From Desulfobacteraceae bacterium (GTDB lineage: Bacteria > Desulfobacterota > Desulfobacteria > Desulfobacterales > BuS5), in contig JAUVKE010000112.1 of the NCBI GenBank assembly GCA_030592105.1, positions 1-7,618 of the forward strand: DNA of 7,618 bases, in the 5' to 3' direction. This document shows positions 6,933-7,618 of the stretch, in pieces; positions within the stretch are counted from its first letter, which is position 1; each line of letters opens with the position of its first letter. The position numbers and the translations under genes are program-made. The notes below the pieces were generated by a model that was given only the letters and a program-made list of their open reading frames with translations, ran no database searches and had not been told where the DNA came from.

Positions 6933-7325
6933 TTAAAACCAGCCCCGAATTTTTAAATTTCTTACAAATAAAACTCCACAAATACTCCCGGTCATATCGG
7001 CCAGAAAATCTAAAAAATCAGCATCTCTCAATGGAACAAAATACTGATGGATCTCATCACTTATACCATAGCATGTTGCAGCAACAATGCTCCAGAAAAT
7101 CAGCCTTTTACGGCTCATTTTAACAGGAATCGTCCTGAAAAACCGTAAAAAAAGTATACCAAGTATTCCATAGATAAAAAAATGAACCAGCTTATCCATG
7201 TGGGGAAAACTGAAAATAGATGGTATTGATATACTGACAGCTCTGTCAGATTGAATGTAAATTAATAAACAGAGGAGAAAGGGAGGGGCCTGATAATATA
7301 GGGCAAAAATAATTCTGTTTTTCAT
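6933..7325 (-). CDS. VanZ-like membrane protein
   Basis: A 130-aa small inner-membrane protein of the VanZ-like family (named for teicoplanin-resistance VanZ; most members have no proven role, though envelope functions are suspected). Family blocks are clear: DKLVHFFIYGILG (44-56) and SDEIHQYFVPLRDADFLDFLAD (89-110), followed by MTGSICG. Four hydrophobic segments fit (about 6-24, 46-63, 74-87 and 107-122). Length is normal for a single-domain member. I start at the ATG at 7325. The same frame is open back to 7508, but the added 61 residues read through the hairpin repeats at 7443-7487 and are not family-like. No clear Shine-Dalgarno sequence precedes 7325, so the true start is uncertain. The gene converges with the Lys-Glu tRNA pair. 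Confidence 0.88.
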   Translation of the reverse strand: MKNRIIFALYYQAPPFLLCLLIYIQSDRAVSISIPSIFSFPHMDKLVHFFIYGILGILFLRFFRTIPVKMSRKRLIFWSIVAATCYGISDEIHQYFVPLRDADFLDFLADMTGSICGVLFVRNLKIRGWF

Positions 7326-7442
7326 ATTTTTATGGGCGCTACCACGGGAAAACAATGAAAAGGTAAGTATCCTTTTATCGGATGGGCTGATTCGGGTGCA
7401 ATACAAAAAAGTAATTAAAAGAAACGTGACAATTTTTTTTCG

Positions 7443-7487
7443 TTCCCAGGCTCTGCCTGGGAATGCATACCGCAAGGCTCCGCCTTG
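7443..7487. repeat. Twin hairpin repeat unit (GGC-NNN-GCC cores)
   Basis: Two perfect hairpins lie in tandem. TTCCCAGGC/GCCTGGGAA (7443-7463) is 9 bp with a TCT loop, and CAAGGC/GCCTTG (7473-7487) is 6 bp with a TCC loop. They are separated by 9 bases including TGCATA. The arrangement resembles REP/BIME-type dispersed palindromes. From memory, similar CCAGGCTCTGCCTGG palindromes are common in several environmental genomes, but copy number here cannot be judged from one window. Neither hairpin is followed by a T run on its plus-strand 3' side. Confidence 0.75.
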
Positions 7488-7559
7488 GCAGCTGGTACAA
7501 CAAAACAAAAATGAATTTTTACTAAAATCCAGGTATCGATTTTAATTTTTTGTATCCGC

Positions 7560-7618
7560 TGGCAAAGAAAAAGCCTGCCAACGAAAAAGCTTCAACAACT
7601 TAAAAGGCAGAGCCTTTC
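7560..7618. repeat. Further hairpins at the window edge
   Basis: AAAGGC/GCCTTT (7603-7617) with an AGA loop has the core GGCAGAGCC, the reverse complement of the GGCTCTGCC core at 7449-7457. It may extend past the window end. TGGCA/TGCCA (7560-7564 and 7576-7580) forms another stem with an 11-base loop. No gene is supported between 7488 and 7618. Confidence 0.55.

Noticed and set aside
7524..7551. AAAATC/GATTTT hairpin followed by a T run as a plus-strand terminator
   Set aside because: The stem is nearly all A/T and there is no plus-strand gene upstream for it to terminate.

Overview
The window reads as an AT-rich, Gram-negative chromosomal segment. The best guess is a sulfate-reducing type of Desulfobacterota (former Deltaproteobacteria). 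That rests on the overall look of the ClpB, DUF368 and tRNA sequences and on the GGC-NNN-GCC hairpin repeats, not on any search, so it is tentative. Most of the window is housekeeping. The accessory parts are the first 2.2 kb and the last 180 bases.

Layout. Positions 2-425 hold the 3' part of an unrecognised gene that appears broken by a one-base frameshift near 195-203, followed by a good intrinsic terminator. Next is a compact single-gene mobile element (811-1555): a Y1/HUH transposase of the REP-associated (RAYT, TnpA_REP) type between 24-bp inverted repeats that match at 23 positions. Outside each repeat lies a degenerate tandem tail, and on the left a ladder of ATGAATTC-type units. About 330 bases without a recognisable gene follow, then a small hypothetical minus-strand ORF (1904-2200). 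Next is a minus-strand block transcribed right to left: clpB (2629-5232), its terminator, a probable promoter, tRNA-His(GTG), tRNA-Arg(TCG) and a second terminator. Divergent from clpB is a DUF368 membrane protein (5504-6436, the PopT-type undecaprenyl-phosphate translocase family). It is followed by a promoter and the plus-strand pair tRNA-Lys(TTT) and tRNA-Glu(TTC). Converging on these is a short VanZ-like membrane protein (6933-7325, minus). Upstream of it are twin perfect hairpins and, at the window edge, a further related hairpin.

How the parts relate. ClpB is a stress disaggregase in the cytoplasm. The DUF368 and VanZ-like proteins are both small inner-membrane proteins of families tied to envelope or lipid-carrier functions, but they are not co-transcribed: they face each other across the tRNA pair. 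No multi-gene defence, secondary-metabolite or CRISPR system is visible. The most unusual structure is the symmetrical repeat architecture around the RAYT-type transposase.
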